DNA of 64,000 nt from Flexilinea flocculi (lineage in GTDB: Bacteria > Chloroflexota > Anaerolineae > Anaerolineales > Anaerolineaceae), in contig NZ_DF968180.1 of assembly GCF_001192795.1 (NCBI RefSeq), positions 372,001 through 436,000 of the forward strand, in the 5' to 3' direction. The translations under genes were made by a program, and so were the position numbers. Shown here piece after piece: positions 34,933 through 44,813 of this stretch. The number at the start of each line of letters is the position of its first letter. Positions within the stretch are counted from its first letter, which is position 1. The notes beneath the pieces were generated by a model. It saw nothing but the letters and a program-made list of their open reading frames with translations. It was not told the DNA's origin and did not search any database.

Positions 34933-37305
34933 TTAGTTTACTTCATATTCTATCCACAAATCACCGATTCTTCGTTCTCCGAGTCCAAATACCTCTCCAT
35001 CAGGATTAGCGATTTTAAATCCGATGCGTGTTTTTCCCTGACCCTGAACCGGAAAAGTGATGCTGACTTCAGCTTCTTTCCCGGGTTCAATCCTGGTGTT
35101 GAAATCGAACATTTTCTGCGGATTGTTCAGATTGGAATCTGTCCACAGAATTTTATAATTCTCATGGATAGGACAAGTGCCTATATTTTTCAAAACCCAT
35201 GTTTTTGTCACAATCTGTCCTTTTTGCAGAACAGTTCCGTCAGGAATCGTAATATCCGTAACATATCCGATTTTTTCGATGCAGTCTTTCGGTGAAGTCG
35301 GGTAGTTCAAATCAGCAGCAAGTGAAGCTTTCTTTTGGATGGCAGTTACGTTCGGATTGGAAATTTCCGAATCGCTTACTGCACAGCGGAATCCGATTCG
35401 ATCGGTACTTTCCGGATCTTCGCCTCGCCTGCGGAATACAAAATTACTACTTTCCGGGTCAGTCTCCCATATATTGCCACCTTTGACCGTTCGATTTGTC
35501 CCTGAAAGAGGTCCAACCGGATTTCTTGATTCGGCAGCAATAGTCCAGTTTTCCAGGAAAAAGTCGTTGACCCATTCACTGACGTTGTTGCCCATATCGA
35601 ACAAGCCATAGGGGCTGATATCTTTAATATTTTGACCTGCTGGTTTGAGCTGATCCTGAATGATCAGGTTTTCTGCTGAGGAGAGATCGGGACTTTGATT
35701 TCCCCAGGGGTATAATCGGTGGTCTGTTCCACGGGCTGCTTTTTCCCATTCCGCTTCACTTGGAAGTCGTTTTCCTGCCCATTTGCAATAATCATAGGCA
35801 TTTTGCCAGGAAGCCCCGATGACAGGATAATCCGGATTGATCAGACTCTCTTCCAAAACAACCACTTTCTTACAAGATCCTTCCTGTACACAAGCATCAT
35901 ATTGTTTTTGCGTTACTTCGGTTTGATCGATCCAGAACGCGTCCAGATAAACGTCGTGGAGCGGAAGCAGGTTATTTATGTTATAAAGAAAAGTCTGATT
36001 CATTCCCATTTGAAAGTTACCTTCAGGAACATAGACCATAATGGAACTGTCGTGATTCCATTGAACCGCTGAACCAATCAAGTGACTAATTGGAATACTT
36101 GTCGAAGTCGGGGTTAACGAAGGCGTCAATGTCGGTTCTGGCGAGCTTGTAGGTGTCCAGGCTGCAATAATTGCCTGATCTGTGGCTTTTTGAGATAAAG
36201 ATGTCTGGGTTATATGCAACTGATCGAGTGTCTGAAGATAATCGTTTCTTTTTTTTCTGATTTCAGCATTTTTTGAAATGTTAAAAAAAACCAGGAAACT
36301 GCCAATAATCATCAGCGCAGCCATAAACAATGGAATGGTTTTCAGCAAAAGCTGTTTTATATTGATTTTCTGTCTGGATTGAGTGGATGAGATCTTTTTA
36401 ATTTTTCGTGGTGCGGTGTCAAGCAGTTTTTCAAAATTTGCAGGCTGCGGTTCTTCAGGTTTAGGTATGGTAGGCGAAGCGATTGGATGCGTGCCATTTT
36501 CGGCTTTTTCCTCTAAAACAGTGTCGATTTCTTTTCGGATATCTAAAAACAGATCAATGCAGCTTTTATACGGCGGGAAAGGATCAATGCACAAACATCT
36601 CTTGATGATGGAAATAAGGTTCGATGGGAGTTCATCCGAAAGCTGATCTAATCCCTGTTGATAGTAATCTGCAGTTCGAAGTCGTTTAGGTTCACGATTG
36701 GAATCGTCAGGGTCAATCAAAATAATATTGGTGAAAAGCTCTACAAGAATAATACCCGCAGCATAAAGATCATCTGAAAAATCTGCTTTGTGGTCAGGAG
36801 CCTTATCCGGCTTTTGATAAAGCGAATTTCTTGAATCAAAATCAGTCGGTAGTGATAAAAAAGAGAGGAGAAGGTTCCCCGCATCACTTAACAGAATATG
36901 TGAAGTGTCTAAATTTTCAAAGACGATGTCTTGATCATGCAATGCGGCCAAAACTGCTGTTAATGAATCAGTAAGGATCAATGCCTGATCGAACGGCAGA
37001 GGTCTTCCTGCTTCTTTCAATAAAACTGACAATGAAATACCGGAAATAAAATTCTGACGCAGTAATAAACCGTCTTCTGTGATTTCTGGAAGATATAACG
37101 GAATTGCATTGGAATGCGAAAATTTTGAAAATTGCGCAGATCGATATTGAATTGTATGGAAGAGTCGGGTATCGACTTGATGTTGATCAATTTGAATTCT
37201 TTTAATCAGAAAATCCTGATTATCGGCTGTTGAATGAACTTTCAACAGTTGACCGTTACTATCTTCACCGATTTTTTCTATGAGTTGAAATTTCTGCTGA
37301 TTCAT
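34933..37305 (-). CDS. pseudokinase / FGE-like / NBR1-type Ig fusion protein
   Basis: 790 residues. Residues 5-265 have a Ser/Thr kinase fold: Lys35 is kept (FLIKRI) but the HRDxKxxN loop reads FENLDTSHILL (129-139) and DFG is lost, so it should be inactive. Span 324-342. Linker of SPEPTLTPSLTPTSTS. Residues ~420-642 are an FGE-sulfatase-type fold (FQMGMN, RLPSEAEWEKAARG, YPWGN, NVSEWV, GFRCA); the catalytic Cys of true FGE is absent. Residues ~670-790 resemble the Ig-like domain of NBR1. The two C-terminal domains face outside; likely a sensor or scaffold (inference). Confidence 0.82.
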   Translation of the reverse strand: MNQQKFQLIEKIGEDSNGQLLKVHSTADNQDFLIKRIQIDQHQVDTRLFHTIQYRSAQFSKFSHSNAIPLYLPEITEDGLLLRQNFISGISLSVLLKEAGRPLPFDQALILTDSLTAVLAALHDQDIVFENLDTSHILLSDAGNLLLSFLSLPTDFDSRNSLYQKPDKAPDHKADFSDDLYAAGIILVELFTNIILIDPDDSNREPKRLRTADYYQQGLDQLSDELPSNLISIIKRCLCIDPFPPYKSCIDLFLDIRKEIDTVLEEKAENGTHPIASPTIPKPEEPQPANFEKLLDTAPRKIKKISSTQSRQKINIKQLLLKTIPLFMAALMIIGSFLVFFNISKNAEIRKKRNDYLQTLDQLHITQTSLSQKATDQAIIAAWTPTSSPEPTLTPSLTPTSTSIPISHLIGSAVQWNHDSSIMVYVPEGNFQMGMNQTFLYNINNLLPLHDVYLDAFWIDQTEVTQKQYDACVQEGSCKKVVVLEESLINPDYPVIGASWQNAYDYCKWAGKRLPSEAEWEKAARGTDHRLYPWGNQSPDLSSAENLIIQDQLKPAGQNIKDISPYGLFDMGNNVSEWVNDFFLENWTIAAESRNPVGPLSGTNRTVKGGNIWETDPESSNFVFRRRGEDPESTDRIGFRCAVSDSEISNPNVTAIQKKASLAADLNYPTSPKDCIEKIGYVTDITIPDGTVLQKGQIVTKTWVLKNIGTCPIHENYKILWTDSNLNNPQKMFDFNTRIEPGKEAEVSITFPVQGQGKTRIGFKIANPDGEVFGLGERRIGDLWIEYEVN

Positions 37306-37416
37306 CGCTTTTTAACCGTTTTCAGTTTCTATGTATGCTGTTATTCGGATCAGGATCATTGGTTTTTTCGGCTGGATTATAAAACGCTTTGATTTGACAA
37401 GGGAACCATTTTATTC

Positions 37417-37509
37417 CAACAATTCGAAATTTGGAAAAGCCTTTTGAGAAAAAAGCGAAAACTTTTTGTACACAACAAAAAATAATCCCTCTCATAATTC
37501 GAATCGCTG
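37417..37509 (+). repeat. 123-nt family element with shortened hairpin (93 nt)
   Basis: CAACAATTCGAAATTTGGAA and ATAATTCGAATCGCTG ends. The core is cut to TTTTTGT facing ACAAAAA, 30 nt shorter than full copies. Confidence 0.8.
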
Positions 37510-37586
37510 ATTTTATTCACAGCCACTTCGTTTTTGCATAGAATTATAGTTGATTATTGAAACAGTTTTATATCCTTTCGGTTTGT

Positions 37587-37709
37587 CAGCCATTCGAAAT
37601 ATGGATTGATTTTTCGAATAAAGAAAGAAAATTTGTTGTACTTATGGTTTTACGGCAAGCGCAAAACCATAAGTACAACAATGAATTCTTTTTATATTCC
37701 GAATTGCTG
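37587..37709 (+). repeat. 123-nt family element, full length
   Basis: Exactly 123 nt, forward; ends CAGCCATTCGAAATATGGAT and TTATATTCCGAATTGCTG. Stem 37633-37655 with 37659-37681 (left arm begins TTGTTGTACTTATGG), loop CAA. Two substitutions relative to the copy at 28726 are matched by complementary changes in the other arm; two mismatches lie near the loop. With its neighbours it fills most of the 535-nt gap 37306-37840. Confidence 0.92.
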
Positions 37710-37804
37710 GGTTTTTGTCCAGTGAAAAGAAATTTTAGAAGAGAATTTTGTCATTGGTTTTTTTTATGCAAAGTGCTGAAATAACGCAACAACGAAAAAA
37801 GCTG

Positions 37805-37822
37805 CCAATATTTCGAGTTGTT
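37805..37822 (+). repeat. right-end fragment of the 123-nt family
   Basis: CAATATTTCGAGTTGTTG resembles the right terminus; no left partner. It sits just before the ribosome site of the ABC-F gene. Confidence 0.4.
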
Positions 37823-37840
37823 GAATAATCAGGAGAATTG

Positions 37841-39472
37841 ATGCTTTTACTGGAAGATATTCATAAACGATTTGGGGACCGGATCATATTGAAAAATGTC
37901 AGTTTCCATATTCAACCAGGAGAACGCGCAGCTATCCTTGGCGGCAATGGAAGCGGAAAGTCAACATTGTTCAAGATCATCATTGGCGAAGAAATGGCGG
38001 ATCAAGGAAAGATCCGCTTTTTTCCATCCGATTTGAATTGGTTCTATATGCCTCAAAACCGAGACTTGTCTGATTCGGATACGATTGATGATTTTCTGTT
38101 AAATCAGCATGAATCGATTGAAACCTTACAAAGGAAACTGGAACTGTTATCGATGAAAATGGAAGAAATGCCAGACAATCCAGATTTGCATATCTCTTAT
38201 GATGCAGTGTTAATGGAGCTATCCCGTGCATCTACCAGACAAAAAAATCCTGAACCTCTGTTGGATCTCTTTGGATTGAGCCGGTTTAATCTGCAGACTC
38301 CGATCCAGTTGCTGAGCGGTGGTCAAAGAACCAGACTATTCTTAGCTGCAGCCTATCAATCACAAGCACGCCTCCTTCTGCTCGATGAGCCTACCAATGA
38401 TTTGGACGAGCAAATGTTGAGCTGGCTGGAGAAATACTTTTGTTCATTTTCTGGCGCCATATTATACGTTTCTCATGACAGAGCTTTTATCAATCAAACT
38501 GCAACGAAAATACTGGAACTGGATGCTATAAACCATACCATTAAAGAATATATGGGAAACTATGAGGATTGGCTGGCAAAGAAAAAGTTCGAAAGGGAAT
38601 CCGAATTGGCTGCATGGAATCGACAGCAAACAGAAATTTCACAGTTAAAAGATGCTGCGTTACGAATTCGAAGCTCTACAAAAATGCACCGGGGAGGGAA
38701 AACCGACAGTGGCGACAAATTAGCTGCAGGTTTTTTCATGAATCGCAGCAGAAAAACCATTAAAAGAGCTGTTCAGATTGAAAATCGGTTGAATCAGTTG
38801 ATGACTGAAGATAAAAAAGAGAAGCCTGTACAGCGATGGAAGATGAAGATCGATTTTTTGAATCCTGGATATTCCGGGGACATGGTTTTGTCCCTGCAAA
38901 ACATGTCCGTCGGTTACGATGGAGTACCTTTGATTTCAGACATCAATCTGGATCTGACAAGAGGCCAAACTTGTGTTTTGATTGGTCCCAACGGATGCGG
39001 GAAGACAACATTACTCAAGACAATCACGGGTGAGCTACAGCCAATCAGCGGTATCCTTAAACTGGGCGTAAATATGCGCATAGGTAAAATAGCACAGATA
39101 TTGGACAGATCTCTATTTCAAAGCAATGCGTTAGAGTCGATTCAGAAACTTTCAAAGTTGAATGAGACGGAAGTTCGGAGATTTCTTTCCTATTATCTGT
39201 TTTTTGGAGATGATGTCTATATACCTTCTGAAAGATTATCAAATGGGCAATGCGCCCGGTTAGCTCTGGCTTCATTTGCCGTTCAGGGGAAAAATTTCCT
39301 GGTCATGGATGAGCCATTAAATCATCTCGATATTGAATCAAGAGAACAATTTGGAGAGGCATTGCTACAATTTCAGGGAACTGTGCTGGCTGTAGTCCAT
39401 GACCGATATTTTTCAGATCAGGTTGCAGATATTATCTGGGAAATAAAAGATCATAAAATTTTGGTTTCATAA
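37841..39472 (+). CDS. ABC-F family ATPase
   Basis: 543 residues from ATG 37841 (AGGAG 5 nt upstream; the TTG one codon earlier is less likely). Two ABC cassettes: first P-loop GGNGSGKST with LSGGQRTRL and LLLLDEPTNDLD, second GPNGCGKTT with LSNGQCARLAL and LVMDEPLNHLD. No membrane spans. ABC-F proteins act on the ribosome as translation factors or antibiotic-resistance proteins; which group this belongs to cannot be told here. Confidence 0.9.
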   Translation: MLLLEDIHKRFGDRIILKNVSFHIQPGERAAILGGNGSGKSTLFKIIIGEEMADQGKIRFFPSDLNWFYMPQNRDLSDSDTIDDFLLNQHESIETLQRKLELLSMKMEEMPDNPDLHISYDAVLMELSRASTRQKNPEPLLDLFGLSRFNLQTPIQLLSGGQRTRLFLAAAYQSQARLLLLDEPTNDLDEQMLSWLEKYFCSFSGAILYVSHDRAFINQTATKILELDAINHTIKEYMGNYEDWLAKKKFERESELAAWNRQQTEISQLKDAALRIRSSTKMHRGGKTDSGDKLAAGFFMNRSRKTIKRAVQIENRLNQLMTEDKKEKPVQRWKMKIDFLNPGYSGDMVLSLQNMSVGYDGVPLISDINLDLTRGQTCVLIGPNGCGKTTLLKTITGELQPISGILKLGVNMRIGKIAQILDRSLFQSNALESIQKLSKLNETEVRRFLSYYLFFGDDVYIPSERLSNGQCARLALASFAVQGKNFLVMDEPLNHLDIESREQFGEALLQFQGTVLAVVHDRYFSDQVADIIWEIKDHKILVS

Positions 39473-39543
39473 ACTGATAATCGTTGAAACGAAACAGACC
39501 TTTTTTCGTATATGAGGTGTATCTATTTTGAAAGGAATGTCAC

Positions 39544-40032
39544 ATGAATATTGAAACCATCATTTCGAAGATTAAGAATGCACTGGGTGAAGGGGTGGAC
39601 AAGGTGTCCGATGAAGTTGAAAAAAGTCAGGTTTTCGAAAAATTCGAAGATTCTGATGACAAGGTCGCGAAAATTCTGGATGATGCAGGGAAAGCTTTGA
39701 CCAGCCTGTTTGATACAATCGCGGACAAAGCTGAGCCGATGATCAAAAAGACGAAAGCAAAGATCTATGAAGGGATCTTTGAGGAGTATCGAAAGGATGG
39801 CAGCCCTTATGGAGAAACCCATGAAGGGTTCATGCAATGGGTGGATGAGCATGAGACTGAGATCCGGGAAAAAGTTGATGATGGCATTACCAAAACGCGT
39901 GAAACGATTCTTTCCGGTGTGAAAAAGACTCAGGAATATATCAATCGCGAAGTTTCGAAAAAGGAAAAGCCGTCCGATTCAGTTGTTGATGGATCCTCTG
40001 TGACTGACCAGAAATCATCCGATAAAGAATAA
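39544..40032 (+). CDS. small charged helical protein, unknown
   Basis: 162 residues, Lys/Glu/Asp-rich and predicted helical, with AAAGGA 8 nt upstream. No signal peptide or membrane span. Segments such as IIKSKIKNALGEG-like N-terminus and REKVDDGITKTRETILSGVKK recall small coiled-coil stress proteins, but I recognise no family. Ends with a terminator 50 nt downstream, so it is a separate unit or shares the ABC-F transcript. Confidence 0.7.
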   Translation: MNIETIISKIKNALGEGVDKVSDEVEKSQVFEKFEDSDDKVAKILDDAGKALTSLFDTIADKAEPMIKKTKAKIYEGIFEEYRKDGSPYGETHEGFMQWVDEHETEIREKVDDGITKTRETILSGVKKTQEYINREVSKKEKPSDSVVDGSSVTDQKSSDKE

Positions 40033-40079
40033 AATAATTCGGTTCCTCGAATAAAACGAGAGCTTTCATTATTATGAAT

Positions 40080-40122
40080 AATCTGCGGTTTACATCAGAA
40101 AGTAAACGGCAGATTTTTTTTT
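40080..40122 (+). terminator. terminator after the charged protein gene
   Basis: AATCTGC-GGTTTAC and GTAAACG-GCAGATT form a long stem followed by nine T residues. Confidence 0.9.
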
Positions 40123-40266
40123 GGATTTCTTGTGACCTGAGTAAATGAAGTAAAACAAGAAAAGGAGGTAAATTCTTTCAAAGATTTAAAGAATATTTTA
40201 TATTTCCTAAATGTTTTCTCTGGATTATTACAGACCAGATGGTTTATCAAAAAACTGATTCTATGA

Positions 40267-40304
40267 CAGCCATTCGAAATTCAAGCCCATATTTCAAATT
40301 GATG
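40267..40304. repeat. 123-nt family element, minimal 38-nt form
   Basis: CAGCCATTCGAAAT and ATTTCAAATTGATG inverted repeats, the same 38-nt length as the copy at 30647. The rest of the 601-nt gap 40033-40633 holds a terminator and one promoter; nothing else is seen. Confidence 0.65.
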
Positions 40305-40555
40305 ATAAAAACACCAAGAAGAATCGTTATAATTGTGCTCAATTAAGATCATTTGATTTATTATAAATTTTTGATAGTTGCGGTATATCCGGCTTTTATT
40401 CTCTTCACTGAACGATAACACTGCAAATCCTTACTATTGCAACGGGAAAAAAGTGCAGATTTTCAGTTTCGGAAAAATCGATGTCGATGTAAAATTTACT
40501 GGCAACTTTTTCGTTCGCATCAGCAAATCTGCAATTGTTTGAAGAGATTTTTTTA

Positions 40556-40584
40556 TTGTACATTCGAGATGTTCAATTTATGAT
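40556..40584 (+). promoter_or_regulatory. promoter of the 494-residue glycosyltransferase gene
   Basis: TTGTAC, 17-nt spacer, TATGAT; 49 nt before the ATG. Confidence 0.5.
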
Positions 40585-40633
40585 GTATCATCTGTAATAT
40601 TTCGGTTTCAGAACTCTTTGGGAGCGATATACA

Positions 40634-42118
40634 ATGACTTGTGTTGCAAAGCGAAGTGATAAGGTTTTCTTTTTCCTATTTCCAATCAGTATTTATATAA
40701 TTATCAATTTGATTTTAATAAAAATTCATGAACCTTGGCGTGATGAGGCACTTCAATGGCTGATCGCAGAAAAACTTTCGCCAATTGAAATTATCAGCGA
40801 AATGAAATATCAGGGACATCCTGCTTTATGGTATTTGTTGATTTTTCCGTTGAATCGGTTGGGCTTTCCATATTATTCTGCCAACTTGCTTAGTTTGGGA
40901 TTCATGGTGGTTGGTGTATTTATTTTCTTAATGTACTCACCTTTTCCGATTTATGTAAGGATTATTGGCATTTTTAGTCCAATTTTTCTCTACTTTTATC
41001 CAGTTATCTCTCGCAGTTATTGTTTGATTCCTTCAATTTTATTTTTGATTGCATCCACATATCCGAATCGACATACAAAGACGTTCATCTATGGTTTGTT
41101 GATTGCGTTATTAATTCAAACGCACATTCTGATGTTGGGTATGGCAGTTTTATTAGTGTTATTTTGGATTATTGAATCTATCAGGAATTATTTACAAACA
41201 CAGAATCGGGAAATGTTTTTTTCCCAATGGAAGGGATTATTCCTTCCATTGTTGAGTTTTATTTTTTTATTAATCCAACTATCTGGCGTTAAATCGAGCA
41301 GTTGGTATCATCCTCAAAACAATTCACTCATCAATCTTCTTAATGTGTTATATGTAAAAATAAATGTGATTTTCGATACGATATTTGGTATCGGAAAAAA
41401 TAATGCCTGGTTTCTTCTTTATTGGTTTGTGGTTTTCCTCGTTATTACAGTTGTGGTTGAAAAGAAAAGAAGCATACCAGTTTCATTATTAATTATTATC
41501 GGATCACTGTTTTATCAGTTTTTTGTTTATGCATTTGTTTATGTAGAATCAATTCAGAAAATTATTACCTGTATATTTATACTTCTTTGGGGACTTTGGG
41601 TGGAGTGGGATCGAATTCAAGATAGAATTATCCACTGGCTTTATAGTTCTGTAATCATATTCCTGTCCCTGATGATGATGGCAAAATTGAACCCGGATAT
41701 TGTTCTCGATTATAAGAATTTGTATTCAGATTCAAGAAACATAGCAAATTACATCAATCGAAATGTTCCTGAAGATTCCTTGTTGATAACAAATTCTGAT
41801 CCTGCAGCGAGTGCATTATTGCCATACTTAGATAAACACACGATCATGAATCCAGTAACTGGCGAAAAATTGTCCTATATTCAATGGAATCAAGATCGAT
41901 TACGGATCATTAATGATCAGCAATTATCCGAATGGATCAAAACAAATTTTCCTGAAAAGAGGGAGGTTTATCTCATTTTTCTGGATACGATCCGTAACGA
42001 AAACCATAACGATGGGATTGAACAATTTATTGGAAGCAATAAGCCGATTTATCAAACAAAAGGAATCACGATTACTGACGAAGCTTACGATCTATATAAA
42101 ATTGATGTGAATTGGTGA
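40634..42118 (+). CDS. polytopic membrane protein, GT-C glycosyltransferase-like
   Basis: 494 residues, about ten spans. The first external loop has EPWRDEALQW (Asp37-Glu38) and QGHPALWYLL, the Asp-Glu and His-Pro pattern seen in PMT/ArnT-like enzymes that take sugars from polyprenyl carriers. The C-terminal ~120 residues are an external domain. A GGGAG site is 9 nt upstream. Low GC compared with the ribosomal genes. Acceptor unknown. Confidence 0.7.
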   Translation: MTCVAKRSDKVFFFLFPISIYIIINLILIKIHEPWRDEALQWLIAEKLSPIEIISEMKYQGHPALWYLLIFPLNRLGFPYYSANLLSLGFMVVGVFIFLMYSPFPIYVRIIGIFSPIFLYFYPVISRSYCLIPSILFLIASTYPNRHTKTFIYGLLIALLIQTHILMLGMAVLLVLFWIIESIRNYLQTQNREMFFSQWKGLFLPLLSFIFLLIQLSGVKSSSWYHPQNNSLINLLNVLYVKINVIFDTIFGIGKNNAWFLLYWFVVFLVITVVVEKKRSIPVSLLIIIGSLFYQFFVYAFVYVESIQKIITCIFILLWGLWVEWDRIQDRIIHWLYSSVIIFLSLMMMAKLNPDIVLDYKNLYSDSRNIANYINRNVPEDSLLITNSDPAASALLPYLDKHTIMNPVTGEKLSYIQWNQDRLRIINDQQLSEWIKTNFPEKREVYLIFLDTIRNENHNDGIEQFIGSNKPIYQTKGITITDEAYDLYKIDVNW

Positions 42119-42445
42119 ATGCTTTTAGCAAAATTCATTTCATTTAAAAAGTATCGTTGTCATTAAATCATTTACACGCGTTATGGCCGCTGAAATTTTT
42201 TGGATTTATCGACTAAGATCGATATCCATCAAAAATTTAACGACAGTAAAAAAAGAATCAAAAACAAGAAACCGGACAATATATTATTTGATCCATACAT
42301 ATGAAGCAACAATACCAATTCTCGATGTGTGATTCGAGAAATGCATGTAGCCGATGAATAATTCACTTCATAAAAAAGAGTAATGTGCTCATTCGCAGCA
42401 TGTAAAGACAAAGGGCAATATCTATAGAACACTAAGGAAGGTGTT
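42119..42445. other. 327-nt gap with no feature identified
   Basis: AT-rich. I find no family element, terminator or credible promoter; the only signal is the AAGGAAGGTG ribosome site at its right edge serving the next gene. Confidence 0.5.
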
Positions 42446-44425
42446 ATGGGTGTAAAAACCGAAAAACTTGGAGTTATTTTCACTGTATTGTTTTTCCTCC
42501 TTTTTTTTATCGTTGGAATAATGATTTATGATGATTATGGAGTCAGTGTTGATGAGCTGGTTGAACGTAATACCGGGATAGTCACTTTGAAATATATTCT
42601 TCATGAAAAATTGAGACTTGAATCCTTGCCTGATGAAATTTTACAGGCTGATGATCTCTTATCGTATAAGGATAAAAATTATGGTGTTGTTTTACAGCTT
42701 CCAGTAGTTTTATTTGAATATTTTAATGATTTCCGTTTTGACCTGAGCACAGTTGTAAAAATTCGACATCTTTGGGTTTTTTTGAACTTTTATATCGCGG
42801 CTATATTTTTCTATTTGCTAATTTATGAACGATTTCAACATTGGCTCTACTCGCTGATAGCTGTCGCTTTCCTAGTTCTATCCCCCAGAATATTTGGAGA
42901 AGCTTTTATAAATATAAAAGATTTGTTGTTCTTATCCTGGTTTATTATTTCATTGTATTTTTTTATTCGTTTTGTTTTTTCTCCTAATATCAAAAATGAC
43001 ATCTTCTTGGGAATTACGATAGCACTATCTTCGAATGCTCGAATTATTGGATTCGTTGTGCTGTTCCTTTTCTGCTTATTTCTTTTGATCAAATTAATTC
43101 GAAAAGAGATAACATCGAAACGAGTCTTCTTATTAGTAAGTATTCAATTTTTATTAACAGGATTTCTATGGATCCTTTTTTTGCCGGCATCATGGAATAA
43201 TCCCATTATTTTTTTGATTGGCGTGATTAAGCTTTTTTCTCATTATGTAATGATCCTATCCGAGTTGTATATGGGAAATTATGTTTTCAGCAATCAATTG
43301 CCTTGGCATTATTTATTGGTATGGATAGGAATCTCGACACCAATCTTATATATTTTGTTTTTTCTTTTTGGTCTTACAAATATTATCAATAACGATAAGA
43401 AAAAATTTTCAGAAAAATGTTTTATCGATTTTTCCATGATATTCCTTTTTTTGATACCTATCATAATGTCAATAGTATTGCACTCTACTTTGTATAATGG
43501 ATGGCGGCATTTTTATTTTATTTATATTCCATTTTTATATATCGCTGTTTATGGTTTTGTTTGGATCCAAAACTCGAAAATTCATATTCTAAAGATGCTA
43601 ATTCGTTTTTCAACTATTTTTTCATTGGCAACGACTCTTGTATGGATGATAATGAATCACCCTTATCAATATGTATATTTTAATATTTTTTCAAGCGGAT
43701 ATGTCTCTAAGAATTTTGAGAAAGACTATTGGCGATTATCATCGAAAGAATGCTTGGAATATATCCTTAATCGGGATGAAAACTTACGGATATCGATAAA
43801 TGATTATCAATCATATTTAAGGGTTGGAAAATTAGCGTTCCATATGAAAGATAGTGATCGGATAATAACTTCTTCCTACGTATGGCCGGCGAATTATCTC
43901 ATCGCAAATTATACCAATATAACTGGGAATGAATTGAAATTTCCATTCTATACACCAATCCATCATGTGAAAGTCGATGATATGAAAATTGCTTCTGTCT
44001 ATCAACGCGATCATCAACAAGATTTATGGGGACAGGAAGTTGTGGAAAAAATAAACACAAATGTCAATTCTCATTTAACAGCCAACATGTTTGATGGTGA
44101 CTTAAATTCAAACTGGATGACAGGGAAACTTCAGAACAGCTCCGATTATCTGGACATCGAATTCAAATATCCACTGTTGTTAAATGGACTTACAACGTAT
44201 ATCGGCGAGAATGAAAACGAACGGCCATGGTCTTTACAGATTCTTTCATCCGAAGATGGACTCAACTGGGAACCAGTCGAGATTGTCAATCAGAATTTTA
44301 TCGATTATGAAATAAAAGAAGTGAAAACGAAATATCTGAGGATAAAAAATTCTGAACCCTCAGAAAAATATACGTGGGCTGTTTATGAATTATTGTTTCA
44401 TGGAACGAAATTGGAAGATGGCTAA
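42446..44425 (+). CDS. membrane glycosyltransferase-like protein with C-terminal discoidin (F5/8C) domain
   Basis: 659 residues from ATG 42446 with AAGGAAGG upstream. Residues 1-~420 hold about ten spans; DYGVSVDELVERN (Asp36-Glu37) and RIFGEAFINIKD fit GT-C enzymes. An external region follows, and residues ~538-655 look like an F5/8 type C carbohydrate-binding domain (MFDGDLNSNW, LDIEFKYPLLLNGLTTYIG, WSLQILSSEDGLNWEPV). The fusion suggests glycan binding beside glycan transfer; this is inferred. Confidence 0.75.
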   Translation: MGVKTEKLGVIFTVLFFLLFFIVGIMIYDDYGVSVDELVERNTGIVTLKYILHEKLRLESLPDEILQADDLLSYKDKNYGVVLQLPVVLFEYFNDFRFDLSTVVKIRHLWVFLNFYIAAIFFYLLIYERFQHWLYSLIAVAFLVLSPRIFGEAFINIKDLLFLSWFIISLYFFIRFVFSPNIKNDIFLGITIALSSNARIIGFVVLFLFCLFLLIKLIRKEITSKRVFLLVSIQFLLTGFLWILFLPASWNNPIIFLIGVIKLFSHYVMILSELYMGNYVFSNQLPWHYLLVWIGISTPILYILFFLFGLTNIINNDKKKFSEKCFIDFSMIFLFLIPIIMSIVLHSTLYNGWRHFYFIYIPFLYIAVYGFVWIQNSKIHILKMLIRFSTIFSLATTLVWMIMNHPYQYVYFNIFSSGYVSKNFEKDYWRLSSKECLEYILNRDENLRISINDYQSYLRVGKLAFHMKDSDRIITSSYVWPANYLIANYTNITGNELKFPFYTPIHHVKVDDMKIASVYQRDHQQDLWGQEVVEKINTNVNSHLTANMFDGDLNSNWMTGKLQNSSDYLDIEFKYPLLLNGLTTYIGENENERPWSLQILSSEDGLNWEPVEIVNQNFIDYEIKEVKTKYLRIKNSEPSEKYTWAVYELLFHGTKLEDG

Positions 44426-44465
44426 TTTTTTTTTCACAGTTCGAACCTTTAAAGACTCGAGAGCC

Positions 44466-44810
44466 TCATTCTTTTCCTGAATTATCATTAGTTTCGATCT
44501 GGTTTTTCCGAAATTCTTCGGCAGCTTTCACATAACAGTCCCATAATGCCTGCTTTTCCGGATCCAAATTGATTTTCAAATGAAGCCGTTTTTCTCTGGC
44601 ATCGACCATTTGTAAAATGGAGATCGCTAATTCTTTAGCAACCTCGATCGGCATAAACAAATAGACTTCGTCAACAGTCTTTTTCTCATCCAGAACAGTA
44701 CCAAAATTTGATTTCTCGATATTCGGAGCTACGGTTTTTGCATCCAAAATACAAGTCAGATTTTGAATGCTGAATGCGAAATTGTTCATGTAGGCTGATT
44801 TGTTATTCAT
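44466..44810 (-). CDS. small protein, possibly DUF3467-like
   Basis: 114 residues. The pattern YMNNFAFSIQNLTCILDAKTV followed by FMPIEVAKELAISILQMV (two separate stretches) recalls DUF3467 proteins, weakly. Its ATG lies 3 nt after the yceD-like stop, with GGAAAG upstream, so the two are co-transcribed. No catalytic motif is seen. Confidence 0.65.
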   Translation of the reverse strand: MNNKSAYMNNFAFSIQNLTCILDAKTVAPNIEKSNFGTVLDEKKTVDEVYLFMPIEVAKELAISILQMVDAREKRLHLKINLDPEKQALWDCYVKAAEEFRKNQIETNDNSGKE

Positions 44811-44813
44811 GAT

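Noticed and set aside
34933-37305. Active Ser/Thr kinase and true formylglycine-generating enzyme
   Set aside because: HRD and DFG motifs are lost and the FGE catalytic cysteine is missing.
42229-42483. 84-codon minus-strand frame in the 42.2-kb gap
   Set aside because: Overlaps the start and ribosome site of the following gene, no family resemblance; kept as empty gap.
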